NCBI GenBank assembly: GCA_018136815.1
Contig: CM030938.1
Coordinates: 5,612,638 to 5,676,637, forward strand
Reading direction: 5' to 3'
DNA: 64,000 bases
Source of the DNA: Isochrysis galbana
Lineage: Eukaryota > Haptophyta > Isochrysidales > Isochrysidaceae
Below, one piece after another: positions 54,441-63,406 of the stretch (position 1 is the stretch's first letter; each line of letters starts with the position of its first letter). Below the pieces are notes generated by a model. The model searched no databases. It worked only from the letters and a program-made list of their open reading frames with translations, and had not been told where the DNA came from. A program made the position numbers and the translations under genes.

Positions 54441-56525
54441 ATGTCGACTCTCTCTTCTTCCACCTGCCTCATCTCTGGCGGCTCTGCCCTTCCGCGCACT
54501 CGCGCTGGCGAGCCTGCGTTTGCCTACTCTGCTGAAGCACTGAGTGGTGGGTTCCACCGCTGGACCCTGTCTCTCTCTACCGCTTCCTCTGAGGAGGAGG
54601 AGGAGGCGAAAGAGGCGGCAGAGGGGCATCAGATGGCACCTATTGACGCTCCGCTCGGTTTTGGACTCCTCGTCGGCCTTGCTTCCGCACAGCCACCCGC
54701 CAAGCGCCTGCCGGCACACCTGCGGCGCGAGCGTTCTGCGGCAAACTCTCACTCAGGCGTCTTCTTTGAGCCTGCAGAGAGCCCTCTCACGGCAAGCGCA
54801 ACGGCACGCTTCGGAACACTTCCCGAGGGTGTGCCAGATCTTACTGCCGTGTGGGATGGCACTAAGACCTACGAACAGGCCATCGAGGAGGAGGAGGCTG
54901 CAGCCGACCACACTGCCGAGGCAGGTGGCGTCGAGACGGATGGAGCACGGAGGAGCCGGCTCTCGGACGCTGGCACGGGCACGGAGGTGTGCAGGGCGTG
55001 GGGTTATAACCCGTTGACACACGCAATATATGAGACGGCGGACCCCCGTCGCTGGGGCTACCAGCTGGTCGCGCTCCCGCCAGCGAAGCCTGGCGAGTCG
55101 GTGCAACCTGCCGGAACCGAGCTCGAGCTTACCATCTGCGTCGATCTGGGTGCGTCGCTGCTGCAACCAGCTCGGTGATCCCACCGCTTGCATGCTCTTG
55201 ATCCGCTCTGCGCCCAGTCGTGATGCCCATCGTTCCACACGCGCACGTTCATCACTGCCCCCCCATCCCGCCTAGGCAAGGAGAACGACCCCAAGGCGAT
55301 GCGCTACCTCTACATCTCACGCGCAGCCGGGTCGCTCTATCGCACGCAGCTGCCACTCCCGTCCACCGTCCACCTCTGGTTTCTTCTCAGGCCGGGTTGC
55401 GCTCGTGCCGTCATACGAAAATACGAGAAATTTGGTTCTGCCATCATGGCGCGGCTGCCACGCTGTATAACAGTGCACGTTGAGCCGGTGCCCACCGCCG
55501 ATGCGCTAACGCGGTGGGAGGAGCTCTCTGCAGGCCGGCCTGAGGGCGCTAAGGGCGCACACACAGCGGGTTCGCTCCGCCCGCCACCTGAGCTCCTCGC
55601 TTCAGCCGCGGCCTTTCGCGCCGAGGAGAATGAATGGATCCGCTCGGGTGGCGTGGCCGAGCCAGCAGCTGCGCCCACCGTCGACGAACCAGCACGGAAG
55701 GCTGAGGATGCACCAGTCAGCCGCGCGCGCATCCGGATGGGCGCCCAGATTCGCAAGCGCGCGCGTGAGCCGACTGCTGACTTTCCGTCTGCATCCCCTG
55801 CTGGCGGCACCGTGCACGATGACTTATTTGATGCAGACGGGCTTGGCGAGCTGCGCCGCACGCTTTACTGTGGCTGGAAGTCGGCTGAGGGTGACCCAAA
55901 CCTACTGAGCAAGATGCTCTTGCGCGAGTCTAGCGTGCCATCGCACCCCGCAGCTGAGGCTGCGGCTGCAGGTGAATCCGCGCCCGTCAAACGCGGTCGT
56001 GGCCGTCCGTGTAAGAGCCTGGCTACACCGGAGCCAAAGAAGGTGGCTACTACCTCACGGCCGTCCGAGGCGAGCCACTCGCCAACGGCAGAGGACCCTT
56101 CGGAGGCAGTGCGCGCCTCGCCTGCCAAACCGCTTCGTACCGGCTCCCAGGCCACACCGACCTCTAAGAAAGTGGGGAGACCCAAGTCCTCCTCGAAGAC
56201 GCCCAAGGCTGCCGTTACAGCTTCTACGCAAAGTGCGCCTGAGCCTTCAATCCAGGCCACGTCGAGCGCGGGTCGGCCGAAGCGCGAGCTTGCGAACCAG
56301 CAGAAGTTGTTGGACGCGGAGGGACAGGATGCGTCTTCCGAGGAGTCCAGCATGCGACGCTCACAGGCAGAGTGCGACGATCTGTCCACACAGCATGCTG
56401 CGGCGCCAGCGCCAGCCTTGCCAGTGCGCCCTGTGCGTGCTGTGCGTGAGAGCCCACGCCTGCGCGCCGCCCGGGCACCTTTGATCCCGCTCGATGCGAT
56501 GGAGCCCATTTCCGAGACGCCCTAG
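54441..56525 (+). CDS. AT-hook DNA-binding protein, two exons, 652 aa
   Basis: Exon 1 is 54441-55149 and exon 2 is 55276-56525, with a GT-AG intron of 126 nt. The join restores Gly in VDLGKENDPKAMRYLYI and keeps the frame to TAG. The N-terminal half has a possibly folded region across the junction (YNPLTHAIYETADPRRWGYQ to HLWFLLRPGCARAVIRKYEK) that I do not recognise. The C-terminal half is disordered and basic, with AT-hook cores GRGRPCK (about 475), KVGRPKSS (about 535) and AGRPKRE (about 569), which bind the minor groove of AT-rich DNA. It is likely a chromatin-associated or architectural nuclear protein. The start was chosen at the first ATG after the CT tract; the frame is open further upstream through Ser/Pro/Leu low-complexity sequence. 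Confidence 0.7.
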
Positions 56526-58333
56526 ACGCCACCCTGCTTGGCCAAAGCCAAGTAGTGCCATACGCTAAGCTCGAGCAAAACGAACCCGATGATTAAGGGT
56601 GCGTTGGGCTATGAAGAGCGCTAGTGGTCACATCATCCCTAGCAGCATAGCCATGTGCGAAGGACCGAAGCAAAGGCTACCTAAGAGGTCGCCCGTGACG
56701 ACAAGGAAAAGACACTGTAGAGTCTGCAGATGACTAAGAAACCCGGGCTAAAAGGTACAGTAACTTGCCCGGGGCGAGATTCTCCATGTGGTGAGTTGGG
56801 TGGAGCTGTGGATGTGGTGTGACAGGGTGTGAGTGGCAGATGAGATGTAGCATGAGATGTATGGCTCATCCGGGGCATGGGGGGCGAGCACTGAGGGACC
56901 GGGGAAGCACGCGGGGGCGAGGCCACAGACACTGGCGAACACTCAGCCATGCGCAGAGCACCGCAGCACGAGGACGGAGATGAGGAGCGGACGGGAGGGG
57001 CACGGGGCGGCGCTCGGGCGACGGCTCAGAGCGTATACGGGACACCGAGAGAAAACGTCACGCGCGGGGGGGGGGGGGGGGGGGACACGCGACACGCGGG
57101 AAAATAATAGGCGGAAAGGGGGCCGGAAACTCAAGGAAGCACTCGGGGAAAGGATGGGAGGGCAGAGGCAGGGGAGAGGGCTTTCGCGGGGGACCGATCG
57201 GGAGCTGGTGCAAGGAGGAAGGTCGTTTGCCTTCATTTGGTACCCCTCGTTTCCAAATACGCGATGCGGGGCCACCACGAGGGAGTCCCAATCCTAGGGG
57301 TGGGAGGGTGAAGGCGCGGGGGCGGCCCCAGTCTCGGCCGCGTCACAGGTACCCCCCCTGCCCCTGCGCCCTGTCCCTGCGCCCCTGCTCTCCCTCTTTG
57401 TCGACCCCACCTCTCGCCCTCCGCCCCCTCAACTCCGGAGTGCTCCTGGAATGTGATTCCCGCCCGAGGTCGCATGCCTTCGTTTGGTACCCCTCGTTTC
57501 CAAATACGCTCTCGGTACAAAAAAATCTTCTAGTATTTGAGTAAAGGCGGACACCCACCTCACAGTGCTCAACCATGTCTACAAATGGAAGGGCGCCTGC
57601 ATATACAAAATTCGCGCTGTGGAGCACGGGCTGGCTCCCCCCCCCCCCCCCCCCCGCGGGGTGCGAGCGCGCATGCGCGAACCAACCCCCCAGAGGCGTG
57701 TGGGCCCGCCAGGTGCAAGGAGGAACGGCCGCAGGACTCCCAGGGGGTGTGGGAGCGCGGCGCACACCTGAGCGTGGCATGAGGCTTGGTGATGTGGCCT
57801 CCGAGGTGACCGGCAGCCTCGGCAGCCCTCCGACCGGGGCGGCCGCCACCGTAGTTCTGAGATTCACTTGAAACGCGAAAAAAAAACTCCCGAGAGTAGC
57901 TCAGCCCCCCCCCTATACTTATAGTGATACATATGTATTATATGTATTTGGCCTCCGGCCAAATACTTTTCAAATACATTCGAGGCCTACAACCCAGGAC
58001 GTGCTTCAAATACAGCCAAATACATATGTATTTGGCCTCTGGCCAAATACGGTAAATACGTATTTCCCATCTAGGGCTGTGATACCTGAAACCTGAAACC
58101 TGAAACCTGAAAACAAAAGGCGGGGTCAGTTTTGTTGTAGAACGCCTCGCGTGGGGGGGAGGGGTAGAGCAGCCTCGCCAGGAGGGCCGCGGTGCCACGC
58201 AGGCTGCTGCTGCTTGCTGCCGTGCATGGCCCCCACGGCGTTCTCCCCACGTCGGGAGAGGGGGGGGAGCGAGGTTGAAAGAGAGAATAAGAGAGCGGGT
58301 GAGAGAGAGCGGAGGGGAGGGGGGTCGGTTGCG
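56526..58333. other. repeat-rich intergenic
   Basis: No supported gene. Contents: 56722-56785, variant of the 28581-28650 repeat; about 57065-57084, G run; 57221-57268 and 57472-57508, copies 2 and 3 of the GGTACCCCTCG module (TTTGGTACCCCTCGTTTCC); about 57640, C run; 57925-58080, AAATAC element copy C; 58085-58110, four CCTGAAA units. Confidence 0.5.
57925..58080 (-). repeat. AAATAC-rich element copy C
   Basis: Contains perfect short palindromes TATTTGGCCTCCGGCCAAATA-like and TGTATTTGGCCTCTGGCCAA, and ends GTATTTCCCATCTAGGG, the same end as copies A (12552) and B (30905). More AT-rich and diverged than A and B. Confidence 0.65.
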
Positions 58334-59143
58334 ATGCCCCTCCGCATCGACCTCTCCTCTTCCTCCTCCTCACCCTCTTCCTCTTGCTCCGCTTTGTCCT
58401 CATCCCACCCTTTCTCCTACCCCTTTCACTACCCCTCCTCTTCCTCCGCACACCCTCACGATCATGTGAGCTCTCGTACTCTCACACGATCGAGCCATCG
58501 ACCGCTGAGGCTGGCGGCTGCTCTCCTCCTCCTCTCCTACGCCGAGGCTCTCGGCCTGTACCCGCTGCACAGGCCTCCACTGTCGAAAGTCCTCACATTT
58601 GCAGGCGACTCCCTCAGTGCGCCGCCGCTCTCCTCTGCCCTTACGATGCCAAAGCGCTATACCGCCCCCTGCAGCTTGCTTGTAAGAGCAGAGTGCTCGG
58701 CTGGCCGCTTGGCATACGTCCACATGGCCGCGCTCGCACCGCCTGCGCCTTCGTCGTTGTACTCTCGCCTGCTGCGAACGCTCGTTCTTTGGCTAAATCG
58801 GCTGCTGGTCTGGCTCAGAATCGTAAAACCCAAGCTTCGCACGCCGTTCGCACCATGGCGACCGCTCGCGCAAGTGGTTGTGGGCCGTGCTACGCGAGAA
58901 TTCGAACAGTTGCATGAGGTGTACACCTACTACTCTTATATGACTTCACCCTTCTATGCGACGCTCGCCAAGCCCATTCCAACCATTCACTCAGTTGAGG
59001 CGGGTGCGCCAGTCAAGTGGATGCGCTCCGTCGATGATGTAGTGCATGAACTAGACAGACGCCGTGATGCAATCCGCTTCGAGTGCGCACGCTGGCCAGA
59101 GCTGCGGCACGAATGCGAACATGCCTGTGCGCCTTGGACTTAG
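58334..59143 (+). CDS. hypothetical protein, possible membrane or organelle-targeted, 269 aa
   Basis: The ATG at 58334 follows a GA/GC-rich leader. The first 60 residues are Ser/His-rich (LSSSSSSPSSSC...), then there is a hydrophobic segment (LRLAAALLLLSYAEALGLYP) that could be a signal anchor or part of a transit leader. A second hydrophobic/basic segment follows (LRTLVLWLNRLLVWLRIVKP), then a polar C-terminal part (VGRATREFEQLHEVYTYYSY, VKWMRSVDDVVHELDRRRDA) ending at TAG. A canonical splice site near the end is not needed to reach a stop. No family recognised. The consistent amphipathic C-terminal half argues for a real protein, but the start is uncertain. Confidence 0.5.
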   Translation: MPLRIDLSSSSSSPSSSCSALSSSHPFSYPFHYPSSSSAHPHDHVSSRTLTRSSHRPLRLAAALLLLSYAEALGLYPLHRPPLSKVLTFAGDSLSAPPLSSALTMPKRYTAPCSLLVRAECSAGRLAYVHMAALAPPAPSSLYSRLLRTLVLWLNRLLVWLRIVKPKLRTPFAPWRPLAQVVVGRATREFEQLHEVYTYYSYMTSPFYATLAKPIPTIHSVEAGAPVKWMRSVDDVVHELDRRRDAIRFECARWPELRHECEHACAPWT

Positions 59144-59513
59144 ACGGGAGGGGTCCCCGTGGTCTCCGTCCGCGCATGCAAGATGCTTCACAATGTCTTG
59201 ACGGCCTCGGCCGTCTCCATCTCGATCTCTCGAAACTTCACTATCAGCTGCGCCTTCCCCGCCGCGATGCAGGTTCCTTGTCGATCAGATGCTAGATGAG
59301 CAAGAAGCCGACGCCGAGGTGGAGGAGGTTGTAGTGGGGTTCAGATGGCCGTGGGAGAAGTGAGAGAGGCCTCGCTTGTGCACAATTCGCCGGCGACATC
59401 ACGGCTTGCACAACATACCAACGGCATGACAGTGGGAGTTGCTCTTCCTTGAACGCACCCCAATGTGCATAGTCTTCGTCGGGAGTTCCTGAGACCCGCA
59501 ATGCAGTCCTTAC

Positions 59514-59736
59514 CTGCGTGGTCATCCAATGCAAGGTCGCTCAAGTCGTTCACAGTAGCCTCCCAGAACTTTAGGAGAGAGTTGTAGTCGCTTATGCTAT
59601 CTCGTCCACACGCCATTTCGACGCGAGTGGATACGAGGGCTCCACTCCTAGGCAGGGCCTTTGAGAGCCGTTGATCTAACATCCATTTCCCTTTCTTCTT
59701 TGCGAGGGTCAAATTGGTGTACTTGCCAGATCGTCC
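59514..59736 (-). CDS. candidate internal exon, unknown protein
   Basis: The segment is bounded on the minus strand by an acceptor-like GGCTAG (59737-59742) and a strong donor GCAG/GTAAGG (59514/59513). The open frame reads SGKYTNLTLAKKKGKWMLDQ, then RLSKALPRSGALVSTRVEMA, and SDYNSLLKFWEATVNDLSDL. It looks protein-like, with helical amphipathic character, but has no ATG before the first Met in KWML and no identified neighbours. It may be an exon of an otherwise lost gene. Confidence 0.3.
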
Positions 59737-59747
59737 CTAGCCGGGCC

Positions 59748-59800
59748 ATCAGTATCGATTATGAATACTGATGCATCAGTATCAGCGCTCCTTGAAAAAA
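59748..59800. repeat. TACTGATGCATCAGTA palindrome cluster
   Basis: GAATACTGATGCATCAGTAT is a near-perfect palindrome. Same word family as 10285-10385, 19579-19640 and 19940-20005. Confidence 0.55.
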
Positions 59801-60444
59801 GACTGACTGAAAAAGTCGGTATACGCCGCTATTTCACTACCCTACACTGGGAGAGTACCAACATCTGCCCCTGCCCTAGCCCTAGTCCCGCTCACATGAC
59901 GGATTGGAGGTTACGGATGGTACGGAGGGAACCGGAAGGTACGGAAGGTAGGCGGCAGGAGGCACGGTATTTTGGAACTGGGCGGGTTGGACGGGCTGAG
60001 GTGTCGTTCCGTCAATAGTGGGACATCAGTCGAATTGAGCGATCAAATGTCCACAGTTGTATTGTAGTTGTTTAACATTAGATCTTGTTAAAATTATAAG
60101 AGAGAGACGCCGTCAAAGCTTCTTCGCTAACGTTATGTGCGAAAACGCTAAGCGGACACAAAACACCAGTTCACACTACAGACGTCCCTTTCTCCAGACA
60201 CCTGAGCACAGACACTGTGGTCTATTTCCGTGACACAATCCTTGGTACCCAGCGAGCAGCATTTGCATGCACGCTAGTTCATCACGGTCGGTATCAAGCT
60301 GTTTTTGAAGAAAAGTAGACATCACGTGACATGGTCCTTCGTGCTCGGCTGCTTTGTGGCACCGAGGGCGACGTGGAGCATCATCAGGTGCGACCTGAAA
60401 GATCGCCGCAGTGTCCTGCAGTTTGGATTCGCCACATGGGCACA

Positions 60445-60758
60445 TTCGAGACCGCGTATCGAGCGCTGCTCAGGCTCGAGAGAAGACAAACGGCAAGGAG
60501 GTGCACGTTCCATTGCATTGATTCTACCTTTGTGAAAAATATATATGGAAGAGATTGCATTGGTAGAAACCCAACTGACCGAGGAAGGAAGGCTACCAAG
60601 GTATCAGCACTGGTTGACCAAGATGGTATTCCAATTTCACTTCGCTTCTTCCCCGCGAATATTTCAGACCAAGTCACAGTCAGAGAGACTTTGCAGCATG
60701 CTCCGCGGCCACGCCGAGGTACTCCACTGTATGCGGACAAAGGATATGATTCGCATAA
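60445..60758 (+). pseudogene. IS5-type transposase, internal 314-bp fragment
   Basis: Inverted duplicate of 62786-63099 with very few differences (for example FETAYR against FETVYR). It contains the first catalytic Asp (HCIDSTFVKNIYGRD) and the second (LYADKGYDSH) but is cut exactly after the CGCATAA that follows YDSH. Downstream is GC-rich palindromic sequence. Upstream homology fades at GTFETAY. The frame is open but lacks the DUF4096-like N-terminus and the catalytic Glu. Confidence 0.85.
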
Positions 60759-61010
60759 GTGCATGGGCACGGCGCGATGTGCATCGGTCCCCCCGCGGAT
60801 ACGCCGTGCGTGCGCATGTCAACCCGTTCCATATTTGTAGCCCCTGCGGCCCACAACTACGTAAACTGGTCATATACGAGATGTTTCGTTACGCAGCGCC
60901 TGTGATGACTTGCAATCACATGTGCACGCCGTGCGTGGGCACGGCGCGATGTGCACCGGCGCCCCCCCCCCGCGGGGGCGCCGTGCGTGCGCCTAGCAAC
61001 TTCCAGGAAG
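60759..61010. repeat. GC-rich palindromic repeats, two copies
   Basis: GTGCATGGGCACGGCGCGAT...CGCCGTGCGTGCGC at 60759-60817 and a longer version at about 60936-60993 (GGGCACGGCGCGATGTGCAC, C run, GCGGGGGCGCCGTGCGTGCG). Each copy can fold on itself. No coding role. Confidence 0.6.
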
Positions 61011-61349
61011 GTGCACGCCGTGCGTTCACTCTTTTCGCGGGGGAACTCGGGGCGCGGAGGACGGGCGGAACCCCCCGTGGGACCGGTTGATTATTACCGT
61101 ATATGACGAGAACATTAACATAAACGGCTGGTCTGGTCTTCGGATATCTCTCTCTCTCTCTCCCGCTCCCCGGAGGGGTTCCCCCCTCTCATCGGCCTAC
61201 CAGAGTGAGAAGGCTCCTACTGGCTGTCTCCCTCCTCCTTCCTGCTCTTCCTCCTGCCCTGCCCTTCCTGCCCTTCCTCCTGCCCTTCCTCCTGCCCCTT
61301 CCTCACCTACTACCCAACGTTTCCTCTTCTTCTTTGCTCGTCCATCGAA

Positions 61350-61600
61350 ATGCTCATGCAGACACCGGTCACCACAAGCGCTGCATCGCCAGGCGCTCAC
61401 TCCAACCAGTTTCAACTCGAAGAGCGCTCCCAGACTTCCACCAAGCGCAAATGCACCCAGGAGGGAACCGACTCCAGTGTCGAGCCCGCGGTCAAGCGAA
61501 CTCTCACGCCGTACACCCAGAGTGCACACATCGTCGCTCTCGACGTTCTGATCAAGAGCGCCATCCTACTCGACGACCCTGACCATGACATGGAACTGGT
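61350..61600 (+). CDS. possible gene start after CT leader, truncated
   Basis: The ATG at 61350 follows about 180 bp of CT/CCT-rich leader, as other genes here do. The frame reads MLMQTPVTTSAASPGAHSNQ, then STKRKCTQEGTDSSVEPAVK and SAHIVALDVLIKSAILLDDP, protein-like until about 61590. It then runs into sequence that is better explained as the antisense of the minus-strand ORF 61552-62460. It may be a host gene cut by insertion. No family recognised. Confidence 0.35.
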
Positions 61601-62460
61601 GTTCGAGGTCTTTCCTCATCCGCAATTTCGATGGCAAGCTCGACAAGCTCCTGGTCTGCTTCTAGGTGGGCCTGCAGATCTTTCACGCTCTTCAAGGTGG
61701 TGGTAGCGGAAAGTGGAGTAGCCATACACAGAAATGGGGGAGTGGCCAAATCAAGCGGCACGGTGGCTACTGCATGCGGTTCCAACTCATTCAGTAACTG
61801 AACCAAAGCGTATCCCACATATCGTGTACCGTCGTGGATAACTCCGCGTCGACGCATTTGTTCTTCCGCAAATCGGTTGAGCAGGTGAACACGCGTGCGT
61901 TTCCAAATAAAACCGCTCTCACCTTTGAGATGCAAAATCGTGGCACGCTGGAGTTCGGCAGAAGCATTGTCTCGCATTTGGAAGGGCACTGGAGCGGGAA
62001 GCACCCACTCCGCTTCCTGCTTCTCTCGCTCTGATGCACTGTGCAGTGCTCCATGGTAGCGTTTCAAGAAGGCGCGGACGTCATGCTGATTGGACTTTCC
62101 ATCGAAGGCAGACCATATTTGATCATAGAACGTTTTCCAAGCACTCGATGAAGAAGAGAGCTCGATAGGAAGCTCTTCATCGAGGCGTTGCAGAACATAG
62201 TAATTTGCATACAGCCCAACCACCCAGGTATACATCCCAACGTTGTCGGCGGCTTTGCGAAAGAATGGTATCAAACTGTGCAAACGGCGGTTGAAGCCGT
62301 TTCGCACACCAGTTGTAACGGTAGACTGAATCACGCACCCGTTCGCCACGTTTTCCGCCTCATCCCGTAAACGTTTTGTAGTCACACTCGCTCGACCCAT
62401 GCCCTGGGTTGCCATAGCGTTCCTGTCTCTCAAAACTGAGCTATGCACGGGGAACGGCAT
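61552..62460 (-). CDS. hypothetical protein beside the IS5-type transposase
   Basis: Frame of about 302 codons from ATG 62460 (MPFPVHSSVLRDRNAMATQG). It contains helical, non-repetitive sequence (TTGVRNGFNRRLHSLIPFFR, NVGMYTWVVGLYANYYVLQR, FYDQIWSAFDGKSNQHDVRA, EEQMRRRGVIHDGTRYVGYA) typical of a real protein. The last 20-30 residues (after ADEERPRTPVPC) overlap the + strand gene fragment and are probably read-through past a junction near 61600. I do not recognise the family. The helical N-terminal style is vaguely like the N-terminal part of eukaryotic transposon proteins, but no catalytic motif is visible. It lies 100 bp downstream of the transposase and on the same strand. Confidence 0.45.
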   Translation of the reverse strand: MPFPVHSSVLRDRNAMATQGMGRASVTTKRLRDEAENVANGCVIQSTVTTGVRNGFNRRLHSLIPFFRKAADNVGMYTWVVGLYANYYVLQRLDEELPIELSSSSSAWKTFYDQIWSAFDGKSNQHDVRAFLKRYHGALHSASEREKQEAEWVLPAPVPFQMRDNASAELQRATILHLKGESGFIWKRTRVHLLNRFAEEQMRRRGVIHDGTRYVGYALVQLLNELEPHAVATVPLDLATPPFLCMATPLSATTTLKSVKDLQAHLEADQELVELAIEIADEERPRTPVPCHGQGRRVGWRS

Positions 62461-62556
62461 GCGCGTACTCAGCAAGTTGCTCAGTACGCGCACCGCTTTT
62501 GCGCGCTGCGTAATATGCGCGCTGCGTAATATGCGCGCTGCTTCATGTACGGTGTG
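62460..62556. repeat. short palindrome and GCGCGCTGCGTAATAT tandem
   Basis: GCGCGTACT (about 62460-62468) and AGTACGCGC (about 62482-62490) form a 9-bp stem around CAGCAAGTTGCTC. It is followed by 2.5 units of GCGCGCTGCGTAATAT. It lies between the transposase stop and the neighbouring ORF. Confidence 0.5.
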
Positions 62557-63300
62557 TTACGCGGGTTGAATTCGGCGACCCAGGATTCGAATGCACCCTA
62601 GCCATGTCCAACCTTCATATGCGATGATTGTGGAATCGTATCGGACAAGAAGACGTCTGCATTTGTCAAGCCAGGAGAATGTTCTCTCCACTACGTTTCT
62701 GCGTCGGTTGACGAGGCGATGAGTATGCTGTCTTCTTCTCGATATGCGTTCGACGTACCCGAAAGTTCGCATAATGCATCGGTTGTTATGCGAATCATAT
62801 CCTTTGTCCGCATACAGTGGAGTACCTCGGCGTGGCCGCGGAGCATGCTGCAAAGTCTCTCTGACTGTGACTTGGTCTGAAATATTCGCGGGGAAGAAGC
62901 GAAGTGAAATTGGAATACCATCTTGGTCAACCAGTGCTGATACCTTGGTAGCCTTCCTTCCTCGGTCAGTTGGGTTTCTACCAATGCAATCTCTTCCATA
63001 TATATTTTTCACAAAGGTAGAATCAATGCAATGGAACGTGCACCTCCTTGCCGTTTGTCTTCTCTCGAGCCTGAGCAGCGCTCGATACACGGTCTCGAAT
63101 ACACCCATTCTGCTCCATTTCATGAATGTGCCATGCACCGTGCTGTATCCCGATCCAAGAGACCTCCATGGCGCCCCAGTCCACAAAATATGACACATCC
63201 TGTCCAACATGAGGTTCAAATCAGCTCTTGGTCTACCACCGGCATTGGGTAGTAGAGAATTTACAGCGGATGTGATTGCTCCACGTGCTCTGATATCCAT
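62557..63300 (-). CDS. IS5-family (DDE) transposase, intact
   Basis: 247 residues from the ATG at 63300 (MDIRARGAIT; the frame is also open upstream). The N-terminus has the IS5 DUF4096-like pattern (GRPRADLNLMLDRMCHILWT, GAPWRSLGSGYSTVHGTFMK). The catalytic triad is complete: Asp in HCIDSTFVKN, Asp in PLYADKGYDSH, Glu in RRRNVVERTFSWLDKCRRLL, followed by RYDSTIIAYEG. It cuts and pastes DNA between terminal inverted repeats. Harbinger elements are the usual eukaryotic IS5 relatives, but this compact intronless protein is closer in style to prokaryotic or giant-virus IS5 enzymes. A recent 314-bp inverted copy at 60445-60758 suggests recent activity. The terminal-like motif GTCGCGTTCCGTC lies 80-105 bp upstream. 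Confidence 0.85.
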   Translation of the reverse strand: MDIRARGAITSAVNSLLPNAGGRPRADLNLMLDRMCHILWTGAPWRSLGSGYSTVHGTFMKWSRMGVFETVYRALLRLERRQTARRCTFHCIDSTFVKNIYGRDCIGRNPTDRGRKATKVSALVDQDGIPISLRFFPANISDQVTVRETLQHAPRPRRGTPLYADKGYDSHNNRCIMRTFGYVERISRRRQHTHRLVNRRRNVVERTFSWLDKCRRLLVRYDSTIIAYEGWTWLGCIRILGRRIQPA

Positions 63301-63406
63301 TGTATTATTGTCATCACGGGTGAAAAATACTTTTCGCACACACCCTAAAAAGAAAACAGATATGTTGAAAAACCACCTGGTCCTCTTTTGACGGAACGCG
63401 ACTTTG

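Larger units (their letters stand above)
60008..63406. mobile_element. IS5-type DNA transposon region with related terminal motifs
   Basis: The left motif (60008-60031, GTCGTTCCGTCAATAGTGGG) and the inverted right motif (63381-63405, GTCGCGTTCCGTCAAAAGAG on the minus strand) are similar but not identical, and could be terminal inverted repeats. Between them are a truncated transposase copy (+), a GC-rich palindromic block, two unrelated ORFs and the intact transposase (-). It is more likely a nested or rearranged cluster than one simple element. Confidence 0.4.

Noticed and set aside
61552..62460. Fanzor/TnpB-like nuclease
   Set aside because: Only a loose resemblance of the helical N-terminal part. 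No RuvC motifs or zinc finger are visible.
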